Below, piece by piece: positions 12,839-23,361 of a stretch of 64,000 bases of DNA (positions within the stretch are counted from its first letter, which is position 1; every line of letters starts with the position of its first letter). The notes beneath the pieces were generated by a model, which made no database searches, was not told the DNA's origin, and saw nothing but the letters and a program-made list of their open reading frames with translations. The position numbers were made by a program, and so were the translations under genes. Source of the stretch: Planococcus citri (taxonomy: Eukaryota; Arthropoda; Insecta; Hemiptera; Pseudococcidae); the NCBI RefSeq assembly GCF_950023065.1, contig NC_088677.1, positions 79,447,469 to 79,511,468 of the forward strand. The letters are read 5' to 3'.

Positions 12839-14393
12839 TGTTGTGGTGCGGATGAGAATATTTTAGATAGAGAATAGGGTTCGAATTTATCCTCTATCAT
12901 TGCGACTTAGAATTATTCCTTTAGTGGGGAATAATTGCTGACTGACTCGTATCCCTGACTAGCTCAATGAGGGAGAGTTTAGCGTTTCTCACTCGACCAC
13001 AACTATTTATTCCTGATCCTACCTTAAATAAAAACACCTTTAAACGCCTTTCAATGACATTTTTATTAAAAGATAGCACAGGTAATAGAGACATTTCTGT
13101 AACCTAATCTTATGTGCGAGTATGTGCTCGCATATAAAGACATAGATGGATAAACTTGAACTACATTAATTCGCGATTAGGATATCTAGGGTGTAAACAT
13201 AATAAAATAATATAAAAACGCGACGTCACTTCGTTTCGACACAATAATATTAAATTTACGTTAAGTTTAATTAATCTGGATGGGCGAACGCATGCCCAGG
13301 GATTTAAATGAAAGCTACTTACGAAATCCGAATGTATTTCGATCACTCATATCAACATGACCAAATCGATTTATGAAAACTACATTCGCGTATGTTGAAC
13401 TCATAGTGGGCATTGAATGTATCATTTTTAGCATTATTTTTAGAAGTATTTCGAAAGCAATTTTGTACAACAAATTAAACTGATTTAAGCTACATTCGCG
13501 ATATTAAACTGGATTAATCCCCGATGTCCGGAATATCGGAGATTAATCCCAAAAAGGGTTAAACGAAAAAGATAGAATCAATCGCGTAAACCGATATTTC
13601 CACGCTAGAAGTGGTTTAGACAAAAAGGGATGACTTGAACAAGATGTTCAAGCGATCATTCAATTTAGGCATAACGCCGAAGCGCTACCCTTCCGGGTAT
13701 GGACGAGAACTCACTATCGCGAAATCATAAGATCAAAGACGAACTATCTAACATCCAACAACAAGATTTCATCCAACAACCAGATTTATTCGCGTGCATC
13801 GCTATTTATTGACCATTGTCTTAGACGGGGGTGAAATTAGGTAGAGACAACCCTTATTCACGATGCGCGCGCTGGTCAGCCGGATATAACCGATTAATAT
13901 CGATTATATTTGTATAAAATACACTCGGACGATCGTCTGTGTGCGTGTGTGCGTACATAGACGATTCAACCCTATCCTTTCCCCTATAAAATACATACGG
14001 AGATTGTTTGTGTGTGTGAACGAGCTCCACCCTCGCATTAAATAAACATGACAGGTAGCTTGATTGACGTTTCTCCTACAAAACACTTAAGAATCGTATT
14101 TATGTGTCTAAGTATTGGTGACACCTAATACGTCAATCATCAAATACAGAAAATGATCGTCTTTGCGTGTGTATGTGTGAGTGGGTACTCACACAGACAC
14201 ACGATGATCTAATTAACAGACGATCATGTACCTAACCTAGCAGCGAACACATTACCAAACCTTCCGGTATTAGGGAGTAAGAAAAGTGTACTATAAAGGT
14301 ACACCTCGCTAGTATACGTATCTTGCGGCTTTTTCCTAAGAAAGGCTGCTACGAATCACTAGCTGAGCGTGTAGGGCAATCCTTCCCATATCA
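12839..14393. mobile_element. Candidate solo LTR (1555 bp)
   Basis: The segment begins TGTTGTGGTGCGG, ends CCATATCA, and is flanked by the 4-bp direct repeat AATT (12835-12838 and 14394-14397). It is richer in CG dinucleotides than its surroundings and interrupts the end of module M4. A TATA-like word 'ccctataaaatac' lies at 13983. No internal retrotransposon region is adjacent, hence 'solo'. The short TSD and lack of a second copy in the window keep this tentative. Confidence 0.45.
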
Positions 14394-15229
14394 AATTTAT
14401 AATTATTATTATATCAATTTTAATCCGAATTTGACAAACTGAATAAGTAATTTTTGTTGAGTTTTATAAAGAGTGGGAATAAAGCACAGTTTTTCATTCA
14501 AAAGTTCAAAAAGTTGCACTATTAGCTCAAAAAACTTCACTATAGATTTTTCCAATTTTTAAAAATGTTTGTACAAGTTTTCCTATAGGTATACCTATTT
14601 TTGATAGTTCAAACGTTATTCTACAAAATTAAAAAGATCATTGATGGATTATTCCAATTTTTAAAAATGCCTTGATGAAGTTTTCCTATATTTTTTTGGG
14701 TTGGTAAATTTTTTCAAGGTGGTACATAAAATTTTTCAGCCAACTCAACTGGTGAACTTTTCAGGGGGTTATGCGAGATTTTTCAGACAACAAATCAAAA
14801 AGTACAATAAAATATGCATTGTCATGTAGATACAAAAAATAGGTAAAAAAGTTTTCAAGACATTTTCCATAATCTTGGGTATACCTTGCGAAAAACTGAA
14901 TAAATTTAAGACATGAAAGTCATGAATTACCTTTTCGTAAATTACTCAACTCTTTCAAATTTCCTTGATGAAGATTTCCTATATTATTTTTTTGAGTGGG
15001 TAAATTTTTTCAAGGAGACATATGAAATTTTTCAATGAAAATGGTGTTCTGTTTTCAAGTAACATTTGTAATAAAAAAACAAAAAAAAAGACAGAGATTT
15101 GAATAAATCCATTTAATTTCCAGAAAATAAGAAATTCATTGTACCTACTCTACAAAATTTTAAAAAAAGGTACGAGTAAAGTAATATAGAATTGATTACT
15201 TTATGATTCACCAATGCAAGAATCAGTAA
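14394..15229. other. No gene seen
   Basis: AT-rich with short repeated phrases ('gaagttttcctata' and 'gggtaaattttttcaagg' each occur more than once between 14570 and 15020), suggesting an old local duplication. No coding signal. Confidence 0.45.
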
Positions 15230-15510
15230 ATTACATCCTTAAAAGTCTTGAAAAAACTTGGTAAATTTTCTAATGAAATTCGGATACATCTCTTGACAAT
15301 TTTTAGCCATTCAAAACGAAATCAAAATTTTACTGTACAAATTTCCTCGGAGACGAATATGATAAAAAGTACATACCACAGTGAAATTAAATCTTTGAAT
15401 TGGAACTTGGAAGTGTACAACTTGAATTTGTTAATAGAAAATGAAATGAAAAATGGGTATACCGGTACCTCAGAATTTGATTTAAAACCAATAGAATAGT
15501 AAGAATTTTC
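15230..15510 (+). CDS. Conserved small ORF (module M5), copy 1
   Basis: An open frame from ATG 15248 to the stop at 15497-15499 (83 codons). Its relative at 39384-39665 shares 'KLGKFSN.IR.HLL.IFSHSK' and the ending '...EMKNGYT.TSEF', and the net length difference is a multiple of three, so both stay in the same frame. A third, shorter and broken copy is at about 29305-29380. The peptide is basic, with no signal peptide or membrane segment and no domain I know. It may be an exon, a transposon remnant, or an ORF kept open by chance; frame conservation is the only argument for coding. Confidence 0.35.
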
Positions 15511-15514
15511 TCAG

Positions 15515-15790
15515 TAGGTAACTCTATTTATCCCTCAAAATTGTGAGAAAATGTTTAAGGATAGAAATTTAATATCCACTAATGCAGAATTGCTCGTTCT
15601 AAGTATGAAAATGAGTAGGCAAGAAATATCAACAAATCTCAAAGTATACCTCATAAAGTCGGGGAAAATTTTTATCACTCACTTCTAAACCATTTTCTTT
15701 TTGCCATGACTAAAATGTTTCTAATTCATTCTTAATTTTGCATACAGTTACAATACGATTCAACTGAAGTTTAATTACTACTTACAAATA
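15515..15790. repeat. 3' flank of module M5, copy 1
   Basis: 'gatagaaatttaatatccac' to 'ttaattactacttacaaata' recurs at 39740-39970 and, with more changes, at 29483-29705. It is non-coding in all three. Confidence 0.7.
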
Positions 15791-15872
15791 CATACAAATT
15801 ATTTGGACCCTTCTTGAAGGGCGAGACCAAATCTTTGAAATTTGCTCTTCTTTACCGTTATAAATTTGACAG

Positions 15873-15994
15873 GGACGATTCAGGACAACATTTGTGATAT
15901 TGCGCTTACTGCTGCGCTCACTTGCGCAAACTCTGATAACCTGGAGGGCGTTTGCGCAGGCGCGTTATTATACGTGGAATTATCCGAGCGGTAG
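15873..15994 (+). CDS. Candidate terminal exon of an unrecognised protein
   Basis: Begins after a pyrimidine-bearing acceptor ('ccgttataaatttgacag', AG at 15871-15872) and ends at a TAG stop at 15992-15994. The frame (two bases, then codons from 15875) reads TIQDNICDIALTAALTCANS followed by a third cysteine and a hydrophobic stretch 'GALLYVEL'. The piece is much richer in G+C than its neighbours and uses GCG, TGC and GGC codons, which is unusual here. It interrupts the paralogous non-coding modules on both sides. No family is recognised and the upstream exon is not found. Confidence 0.35.
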
Positions 15995-16064
15995 TTACAA
16001 TTACCGAAATATTCAGAGTTTAGTCCCAAATTGTCAGCCGGTGAATTTATTGGCGTGTACTCCT

Positions 16065-16437
16065 AGGCAAGAAAGATTAACAAATCTCAAATATGCCCCA
16101 TAAAGCAGAGGAAAATTTTTATATGTAACTTACTTCTAAACCATTTTTTCTTTTGACTAGGTAAATTAATGTTTCTTGGACCCTGCTTGTAGTGTACTCG
16201 TATGCAGAACAAAAAGTAACGCCTCCCTGGTTGCTTGGCCCAAATCATAAATGTGGGGGTATTTCTCACACCTCAGACACCAAAACATACCAAAATATGT
16301 CAGAATCAGTCTTAAAAGAAAACTTATGAAACCAACAACTACTATTGTCAGAATATACATAGTGCCTTCCCTAAGTTAGTACTCGCTGTGTATATCTTTA
16401 TTTGGTTCAGACGATGCGGAAGATGCTCCAGGTCCAG
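16065..16437. repeat. Module M9, copy 1
   Basis: Includes 'tatatctttatttggttcag' at 16389, the cacctcagacacc phrase at 16269 and 'gatgcggaagatgctcc' at 16413; the same series is found at 32140-32210 plus 32721-32895, where a hAT MITE has been inserted. This copy therefore serves as an approximate empty site for that MITE. Confidence 0.6.
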
Positions 16438-16720
16438 CGACATGGATCTGATTAATTAACGATGGACCAGGAGGATTTTTGAATGTGATCATTTTATGAA
16501 AATCACAATTTCCATGTTAAATCTTCTTGAACTTAGGAGAAACAATAATACAATCCGGTGTGTTTGTAGTTGGCATAGTCTATTTGAATTGTTGGCAGGT
16601 CATTGTTGGATTCACAAACCTCTGGCACGATGTCATATGTCATTCCGGGTCCCTGCAGACATACATTACATACATTCACTTTTCATGTACCTAGGTACAT
16701 CTATTTTTCATAGGTTAGAT
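16438..16720. repeat. Module M3, copy 2
   Basis: Partner of 12320-12485. The extension with 'cccgggtccctgcagacata'-like sequence (16648 onward) and 'cttttcatgtacctaggtac' recurs at 40059-40125. Confidence 0.65.
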
Positions 16721-17504
16721 TAAGTATACAATGTTGAACATTTTCTTTAAAATTTTACTGCTTATTTTTCTGTTTTTGAATCATATTTTTTATCGATCAA
16801 AAAGTCTTATTTTAATTTTTTTAATTTAAAAATTACTCATTCAAATTTTTTGCATCGATTCTTTTTAACAGCTTTATAAAAAGTTTAGGTAGATATTGTT
16901 CATGACTATATATGAGAATATGGAAGACAAATGAAAATTTTGTTTTTAAAAATAAATCACATCCTTGACTTTTAATTTTTGAAATGAAATTTTTAAAAAT
17001 TGTCACTTTTTGGGTGGGCATTTTTTAAAAATCTAATCTAATTAGAATTTAGAATTTTTCCACATTTTTAAATTGATTTTTTAGTTTTTATCACTGATTT
17101 TTTCAGTCGCTGGGTGCCAAACTCAAATTTCAAAAAAAAAAAAAATTGAAAATCAAAAAACGAAAAAAAAACAATGAAAAATAAAAGTTGTAGGTGATTT
17201 TAAATTCTCCACAGTCATCTCAAATTTTAAATATGAAAAATTCAATGGAAAAATTAATCTTAATACTTACTGTTACAGTTAGATGCAGATGCGTTTTAAA
17301 ATATTCCAAATCAAGCCACAACTTGATTTGCAGCAGGGCTATTTAATTTTCTAGCCTCGTGTAAAAATTTAAAATTTTTTGGGAAATCAAAAATTGCACT
17401 GGAGGCTTCAGGATGCCTTAAAATAATGAAATTTGGATTTCCAAGGTTCGTTCTACATAAGATACAATCATTTGAAAAAAATTTCAAAAGTGTCCTAGGT
17501 TACC
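16721..17504. other. No gene seen
   Basis: Very AT-rich. 'ttcagtcgctgggtgccaaactcaaatttc' around 17103 resembles 32963-33000, another weak repeat pair. No coding signal. Confidence 0.45.
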
Positions 17505-17865
17505 TGTGTAGAAAAAACCAGGTATATACCACAAGTTTACTACAAAGTAGGTGGTATATCACTGGTTTACTCTTGATATACTATTAAATTGTGGTATACC
17601 ACTAGTAAATGTGAATAGTAAAATTTACTACTGGTATACAATTTTCTGAAAGTGTAGATGCAAAAGTTTACTCCTGGTTTACCACATAGTAAATTTAACA
17701 ACATGGTACACCAATGGTAAATTAAGGATGTAAAATTTACCACTGGTTTACTATCTTTTGATAATGTTTTACTATCTAAAAAATAAAACCATGTGGTAAT
17801 ACCACTGGTAAATATGACGAAATAAATTTTACTACTGGTTATACTGTGCAAATCAATGTTTGCTT
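17505..17865. repeat. Array of degenerate GGTATACCACTGGTAAAT units
   Basis: About eight imperfect units of 20-40 bp in both orientations, for example 'tggtataccactagtaaatg' and 'gtaatac cactggtaaat' variants. The core is nearly self-complementary. The left boundary 'gtagaaaaaaccaggtatat' is mirrored by 'atacatctggttttttttac' at 19206-19225, so the array may be one end of a longer inverted-repeat element. Confidence 0.6.
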
Positions 17866-17990
17866 TTCTAAAGGATAAAGTTATTCATGCCCAAACTTTG
17901 TAGGTTATTTACAATTTTTTGAGCTTTTTTCATCAACTCTTTAATTTTTTAAGCACGATTAACGTTTTAGATATCAGTTTTGAATGATTT

Positions 17991-18300
17991 ATGGTACCTA
18001 TATTATTGGAAAAAATAATGAAAAGCACTCAAAAACAAAATCTGATGTCATATTCGTGTTCATGCGTCACCAAAAACATAATATTTGATGTGTCGCATAA
18101 AAAAACCCCTTATTTTAAACTTTTACCCCGTTTGGCCGGAGATGCTGGGGGCCGTGGTTGGGGCCCAATCAAAAATCTAACGTCATATTCGTGTTTAGCG
18201 TTACCGAAAACATACAATTCGATGTATCACATGCCCTAGATTTTCTTTTGAAAGTTTTGCCCAAAATTGGGGGTGGGGGTGCTCCCCTTCCATCAAGAGA
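17991..18300 (+). repeat. Two tandem copies of the ATTCGTG module
   Basis: Copies at 18035-18110 and 18172-18250. Each has 'gtcatattcgtgtt', an accC/G-aaaacata stretch, and a 'gatgtRtcRca' end followed by a C- or G-rich stretch. The order matches the modules inside the 41-44 kb foldback. Confidence 0.6.
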
Positions 18301-18890
18301 TCCCATCTTGAAACTTGAATATTTCGAAAAAGCTCCAAAAGGTGTATCTATGGTCATTTTTACAGAATTTTAAATGGTATAGCTTCCACTTACAGCGCCA
18401 TTTTGAAATTTGAACTTTCAATTTGAAAGTTCAACTTTCTAATTTTGAAAATTTCAAAATGCTCAATAAAAAGTTGAAAATTCAATACCCTTTTGAACTG
18501 TGAAATCAGTTTTTTGATCAAAGTATCATAGTTTGTGAAGTGGAGTAACTCAATGCAATGTGAAATAATGGAAGCCCCCCCCCTACCGGCCTCTGAGGGG
18601 GCTGGGACCAAACTGACTACGGATTGCTTCTTACTGGGTAAGTAGATATTGTAAAAAAAATTTGAGCGAAATCGAAAGACATGACTTTCAAAATCGCACT
18701 TTTTTAGTCGAATTGGCATGGAATGACCCAGTAAACAAAGTGTACAATCTAGTATCATCTTTAAAATATCACCCCACAAAATATTTTTATAAAAAATACA
18801 ATAAAAAAATGAAAATAAAAATATTACATTTTCAAAATTTGACAAAGTCCAAATTTTCTAAACATATAAACCCATTATAACGCCCCTATC
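18301..18890. other. No gene seen
   Basis: A near-palindrome 'tttgaaatttgaactttcaatttgaaagttcaactttc' region lies at 18403-18441. The long minus-strand open stretch across 18390-18845 has no recognisable content and overlaps simple AT sequence, so I do not call it coding. Confidence 0.4.
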
Positions 18891-18895
18891 ATCAC

Positions 18896-18990
18896 CGATC
18901 GCAGTAGCCTAGTTATCAGCGCAGTACAGAATTGAGCGGAGATATGGAGGTCCCAGGTTCGAACCCCACCCAGGTCACAAATTTTTTTAT
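18896..18990 (+). repeat. tRNA-like SINE head or tRNA relic
   Basis: An A-box-like 'tagcctagttatcagcgc' (18905) is followed about 50 bp later by a strong B-box 'aggttcgaacccc' (18953) and then T-runs that would stop Pol III. A clean 7-bp acceptor stem was not found, and the spacing is longer than for a class I tRNA. It is most like the promoter head of a tRNA-derived SINE. Confidence 0.45.
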
Positions 18991-19079
18991 TTTAAAAATT
19001 TTTTTTGGTGACATTTTGACATCAACTCTTGCTATTCTGTACATGGAATGTGCATTTCAAGCCTTATAAAACAATACAA

Positions 19080-19235
19080 AGGGCTAGACTTGCATTTCCA
19101 ACCCAGTTGTAATTTTCATGGTATACCAGTGGTTTACGTGTTTCAATTGATGACTTGTATACAACATAGTATTCAACGTAGTATATCCACCCAGTTAACT
19201 ATGTGGTATACATCTGGTTTTTTTTACGCGGGATA
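19080..19235. repeat. Second patch of ggtatacca-type repeat
   Basis: Contains 'ggtataccagtggtttac' (19120) and 'gtggtatacatctgg' (19201). It is related to the array at 17505-17865 in inverted orientation and ends with the mirrored boundary described there. Confidence 0.5.
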
Positions 19236-19317
19236 TGATCTGGGAATTTTTGATTTTTTGATTTTTTTCCAAATACCCTGAGTAGTGGTCAAAAAATAAC
19301 ACACTTGAAGTATCCAC

Positions 19318-20253
19318 CTGGAAATTGCACCAAATGTGAATGAACTCGTTAGCTGCCATGTCATGAATAACGAAATCCACAATAATCCATGGTAGCTTAG
19401 AAATACCTGAAAATATATGATTATGGAACATACATTTAAAACAATCGAATTCTAGGTAATCATTAATCAAATTTTCAATATATTTATCAATAAAAGAGGA
19501 ATAAATGAAGTTACCTCTACTATAAAAGCCAGTTAAACTTAAGAGATTCGTGTGGTTAACCATTCTCATGCATTCAACTTCTCGTATCGCACATTTTACT
19601 GAGTCCGAATCATATTCACGTTTGATTTCTTTCAGTACTACTGTACTAGTTCTGTCCTCCTCTGAATGTAGCTCACCTAACATACATATCAAAAATGATT
19701 TATAATTATTCTAGACATTTCTAGAAGATTATTGTAAAAATTGGGAAGGAAATTTACTAGTACTGGAAGGTAAGCACCTAACTCTCATGGAGCAAAAAAA
19801 AAAGCAAAACACTTGTTATAATGCTCTTACCTATAAGGACATTGCTAAAATGTCCTGACGACATTTTTTTAATATTCGTGATGATGGAAGATGACAAGTC
19901 TGTAATCTGCGATACCCTCAAAAATGATATGAACACTCGTCACATTTGAAGCAATAATTGCTTCACGAACCGTCGTCATTTCCTCTCTGCTTAGGATATC
20001 ATCAAATAGAGAGGCGACTCCTTCAGCATTCCGAGTGGGCAATTCCATAGCCTGATCGCCCTCCACAAACTATAGGAAAAAATCGAGTAAAAAAATTATT
20101 GACATGAGTAATAGTGAGGTCAGTTCAAAAGTAGCTATATTTACTCACCCTCTTACAATTCAAGTTTTTCGAAAAATAATACCGGTATGAGACTAATAAG
20201 GCCGCATTTACTGTAATGGTCACGATTACAGCTATAATCGCGATGATAATAAC
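19318..20253 (-). CDS. Partial receptor-like protein kinase gene, at least four exons
   Basis: Minus-strand exons with GT/AG borders: 20253-20149 (35 codons: a transmembrane helix starting VIIIAIIAVIVTITV, then a basic stop-transfer), 20069-19831, 19676-19515 and 19406-19318. The last three give the kinase N-lobe in order: a glycine-loop region 'SSGHFSNV', the beta-3 lysine in 'TVVLKEIK', the alpha-C glutamate in 'REVECMRMV', and a beta-4/hinge-like 'KLPWIIVDF'. Exon phases fit at three junctions. The second exon is one base out of phase as a single exon, but removal of a possible 64-bp intron (19970-19907) restores it; otherwise it is a frameshift. Two of the three loop glycines are serine, so activity is doubtful. 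No HRD or DFG exon is seen below 19318, and upstream sequence ends at the LTR element at 20684. Family assignment is inferred from motif order only. Confidence 0.55.
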
Positions 20254-20683
20254 CTGGTAGAAAATAGCACACATTCGAAAACATTAGGTAAGCATAATAC
20301 ACAACTAATGACAATCGAGCAATAACATGTAGGTTCCTAGATAACATACCAATAATTGAAAGCTTTATTATGAACTGATTTTGTGAAAAGTCGTTTTACC
20401 ATGAGTAGATAGGTACTTACACTATAAGTATACAATCTGCATTTTATTACCTACGGTTGATAACAGTTTCATATCAAAATTTCAAAGAAAAGCAGATGGT
20501 ATTCAATAACACATACAATATATCGTACGTACTTTCAAGTCGCCAATTTCAAGATTTGAGATAGTGAAAAACAAGTTTTTGCTTCTTGTACTAGTATGTA
20601 CATATATATCAATTTTAAGAGCTCAGAAATGACATATTTCTAAAATTTTTGTTGGTACTTGTGCATTAGAAAACATATAGCAG
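20254..20683. other. Presumed intron or flank upstream of the kinase-like exons
   Basis: No further exon found. The last 25 bases, 'gcattagaaaacatatagcag', together with 24941 onward, match the uninterrupted sequence at 34846-34885, which marks the LTR insertion point. Confidence 0.5.
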
Positions 20684-21837
20684 TGTGAGAGTGGAATAAT
20701 ATTTCGTTTAAACTTAGAGGCGTTGCGATGTATTGACCAAATGTATTCAATGAGATAAATCTTGAATATACTCCTCGGAGCTTTCTCTAGCTTTGAACTT
20801 TACCCACACTCCACAGAAATATACCATAGAAGTCAATAATAACACAAACACTTACTGCCACGCAGTGTTGGCCATAACGATATTTTTTTTCGTTCCGTTA
20901 TTTCGTTACGTTACAAAATTGATATTTTTTTAGTTACGTTTTTCGTTATGGTATTTTGTAACGAAAAAATTGCTGTAACAGTATTTTTCGTTACACCGGT
21001 ATTTATATTTTTTCGTTACGTTATTTTCGTTATTTCTGTTACAATTTTTTCGTTACAGAAGTGTTTTTTTAACGTATATTTTGATGTAAAATGCATTTGT
21101 GGCGGAAAAAATGCGATAAAAATAACGAAAATAACGAAACTCAAAGGTTCAAATACCAGTGTAACGAAAAATATAGCGTTACAGCACTCAAAATCAGACA
21201 AATGAAAGCACTGAAAACTCATTTTTTTGACTTCACTTCAAATTTTCATAGCTACAGCTAAAATTACTCACAAATCAGAGTTTTTTTCAAGGGCTTCTTT
21301 AGCAATTTGTAACTAAAAAAATAACAATTTTTCCGTTTTTCGTTACGTTACTTTCAGAAAAATATCGTTACGTTACGTTTCAGTTACACAACATCACATG
21401 ATCAAAATAACGTTTTCGTTACAGTTCCGTTACCTGTAACGGAAAAAATTTCGATATTTTCGTTTTTCGTTACAGTTACCGTTACGGGACGCCAACACTG
21501 CTGCCACGAATATATTTCTTCTTCTTAACAAGTTGACGATTAACTTAAAATAACTGCTTGAATACGAACATCAATTTAACTACAAAATTATCACGTTATA
21601 CTATCACTTTGACTACTGAAAGTTAATATCCAACCGAATGGACAAGCTAAGTAAACACGTTATATTAACAATTTAACTATGAGAGACTATAAGAAGCGTA
21701 AACCCATCTATAGCGACTAAAGATACATCCACAGCATCCAGGTATAGATCCCTGGATTCTGTGGATGTATCAGTGTTACCAACGTTGACACACCAGAATT
21801 CTCCGGATAAGTACATCGGGCATGGTAGTATATCACA
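20684..21837 (-). repeat. 3' LTR (left on the map)
   Basis: About 508 bp of LTR sequence plus a 638-bp MITE and its 8-bp duplication. Aligned with the right LTR it differs by a few substitutions (for example cgtttaaac for cgtataaac) and lacks 45 bp after 'actcctcggag'. The low divergence points to a fairly recent insertion. Confidence 0.85.
20863..21500. mobile_element. hAT-type MITE, 638 bp, with 8-bp TSD
   Basis: Terminal inverted repeats CAGTGTTGGC / GCCAACACTG are flanked by CTGCCACG on both sides (20855-20862 and 21501-21508). The uninterrupted sequence is present once in the right LTR at 24600-24610, so the insertion is exact. The interior is dominated by 'cgttacgtta'-type words in both orientations and encodes no transposase. 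An 8-bp duplication and CAGNG ends are typical of hAT. Confidence 0.92.
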
Positions 21838-22520
21838 TATGCCCCCCGTGGGTTTACCCTTAGGCATTCCCAACGGAGAAACGCACGGTCGTGTATACTA
21901 AACCTACCCCAATGTACCTACCCAGAGTAGATATCTCAACTGCCCCCCGTACGTTTCACGGAGAATGACGGTTAGAGTTTAAGAATATCCAATTTTTGAA
22001 ATGATCTAATTGAGATTTTGTTAACTGAGCATGCAGTATCCACTATCCATTGGTTGCCCAATGTACAGTGAACACCTGCATGAGCGGTTAACTTGAAATA
22101 CTCAAAAGATTTTGCAACAGGATCGAAATGGTGGTGGTCAATTCGTTGTACACTTTGTGTGATGTTGATATTCAATCTGAACCAAGGTCACAGATGAATT
22201 TAGCGTGGGTGATACTTTTGACATTTGAAGGAATGTAAAAATAAAATAAAAAAAAATAAAAATAAAAAAAAATATTAAAAAAAATTATATCTATGGTTGC
22301 GTATAGAAAAAGATGAAACTGAGTAGTACAAATGTGAAATGATAAAACGAAAACTATACTCTAAATGCTGCTCGGGTATGAAATTAGTGAAGAAAGATTA
22401 AACTAAGATAAATGTAGAGCTAATGAACGAAAATTCAGACTTATGGTCTAGTACTGCTAGTGATACAAAATAATAGTAAAAAAAATTTAAAAAAAATATA
22501 TAATATAACACATGGTGGAA
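21838..22520. other. LTR element internal region, no clear ORF
   Basis: Purine tract at the left border, a second 'tgccccccgtac' stretch at 21941, then low-complexity A-rich sequence at 22235-22285. No coding call is made. Confidence 0.5.
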
Positions 22521-22853
22521 CTACAATCTATAATATGAGACAGCTATACATAAAGCAAATTTTCTTCTCTGTATGTACATTGCAATTATACAACATTGGT
22601 AATTTTGCTTTTTTAGCTTATACATTTGCATACTGCTATACGACGTTGGTGGTGTATAATAAGCTGTTGTATGTTGATGTATTGGTTTGGCTGCGCGCTG
22701 TGACGTATGTGTCTGGGTGTCGGATGGACGATGAATCGTGTTAATAGCGGTTGTCTTCGACGTGTTGGGAGAGAGGTGTGCTGGAGAGGAGGCTGGTGAA
22801 TTATTCCTTGCTTGGATCTTCTGGATCTTTATCCTTGAGGAGCTCATCTTCAT
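22521..22853 (-). CDS. Ser/Thr/Pro-rich ORF in the LTR element
   Basis: An open frame of 110 codons, rich in S, T, P, H and Q in its first two thirds, ending in a tail of mixed composition. It follows the 163-codon ORF in the sense direction of the element but in another frame, so the two may have formed one gag-like or accessory product before an indel. No zinc knuckle is seen. Function not known. Confidence 0.35.
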   Translation of the reverse strand: MKMSSSRIKIQKIQARNNSPASSPAHLSPNTSKTTAINTIHRPSDTQTHTSQRAAKPIHQHTTAYYTPPTSYSSMQMYKLKKQNYQCCIIAMYIQRRKFALCIAVSYYRL

Positions 22854-22869
22854 CCTCTGCTGTTACTTC

Positions 22870-23361
22870 TCAGTCGTCGTCTTTGCAATTACTCCAGTCG
22901 TCGTCGACTAAGGTATCGTCGTTTACTGAAGCCGTTTTTGCCGGCTCAGCTTGCTGTACTACCTTCTCTGGTCCAAGGAGTAGTTTTCGTCTTGATGATA
23001 AGGCTGAGCCTTGAGATTGCGAACGTGGCCTGGTTTTTGGAGGTGTTACTCGTGCATCGGATCGGTTTAATCCTACTGTAAAATCATCTAGGTGGTAACC
23101 TCCGAGTCCGGAGTGTTCCATGACCGCTTGGTCATCGATAGCCTTTTTGGGCTCCGATTTATTCTTTTTTTGTTTGTATAGGACGCTGCCTGACGGTTCG
23201 CCTTCTTGTTTACTGAATAGATTAAAGGTCGAGTGGCTTAAGTTTTGTGCCACGTTATGAGTTGCCTTTGTAGGTGTGCTCGTGTGCGACTGATTTGTTT
23301 GTGTTGTTAACGGAGTGCTTTGGTAAGTACCCGTTTGGCCTGTGTGTTGCAGAGCTGGCAC
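22870..23361 (-). CDS. 163-codon hydrophilic ORF in the LTR element, possible gag remnant
   Basis: The longest frame in sense orientation inside the element. It has a Gln/Thr/Ser-rich N-terminus, a basic centre (around 'KQKKNKSEPKK') and a very acidic C-terminus with a run of Asp. There is no capsid major homology region or CCHC motif. Position 3' of the primer-binding site and composition fit a degenerate gag or a non-autonomous-element protein. It could instead be captured host sequence. Confidence 0.4.
   Translation of the reverse strand: MPALQHTGQTGTYQSTPLTTQTNQSHTSTPTKATHNVAQNLSHSTFNLFSKQEGEPSGSVLYKQKKNKSEPKKAIDDQAVMEHSGLGGYHLDDFTVGLNRSDARVTPPKTRPRSQSQGSALSSRRKLLLGPEKVVQQAEPAKTASVNDDTLVDDDWSNCKDDD

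Noticed and set aside
12860..12885. tRNA B-box 'agggttcgaattta'
   Set aside because: No A-box at the right distance and no stem complementarity; it lies inside the candidate LTR.
18390..18845. 151-codon minus-strand frame
   Set aside because: Phe/Leu/Lys-rich translation of AT-rich sequence, overlapping a palindrome; no motif or splice support.
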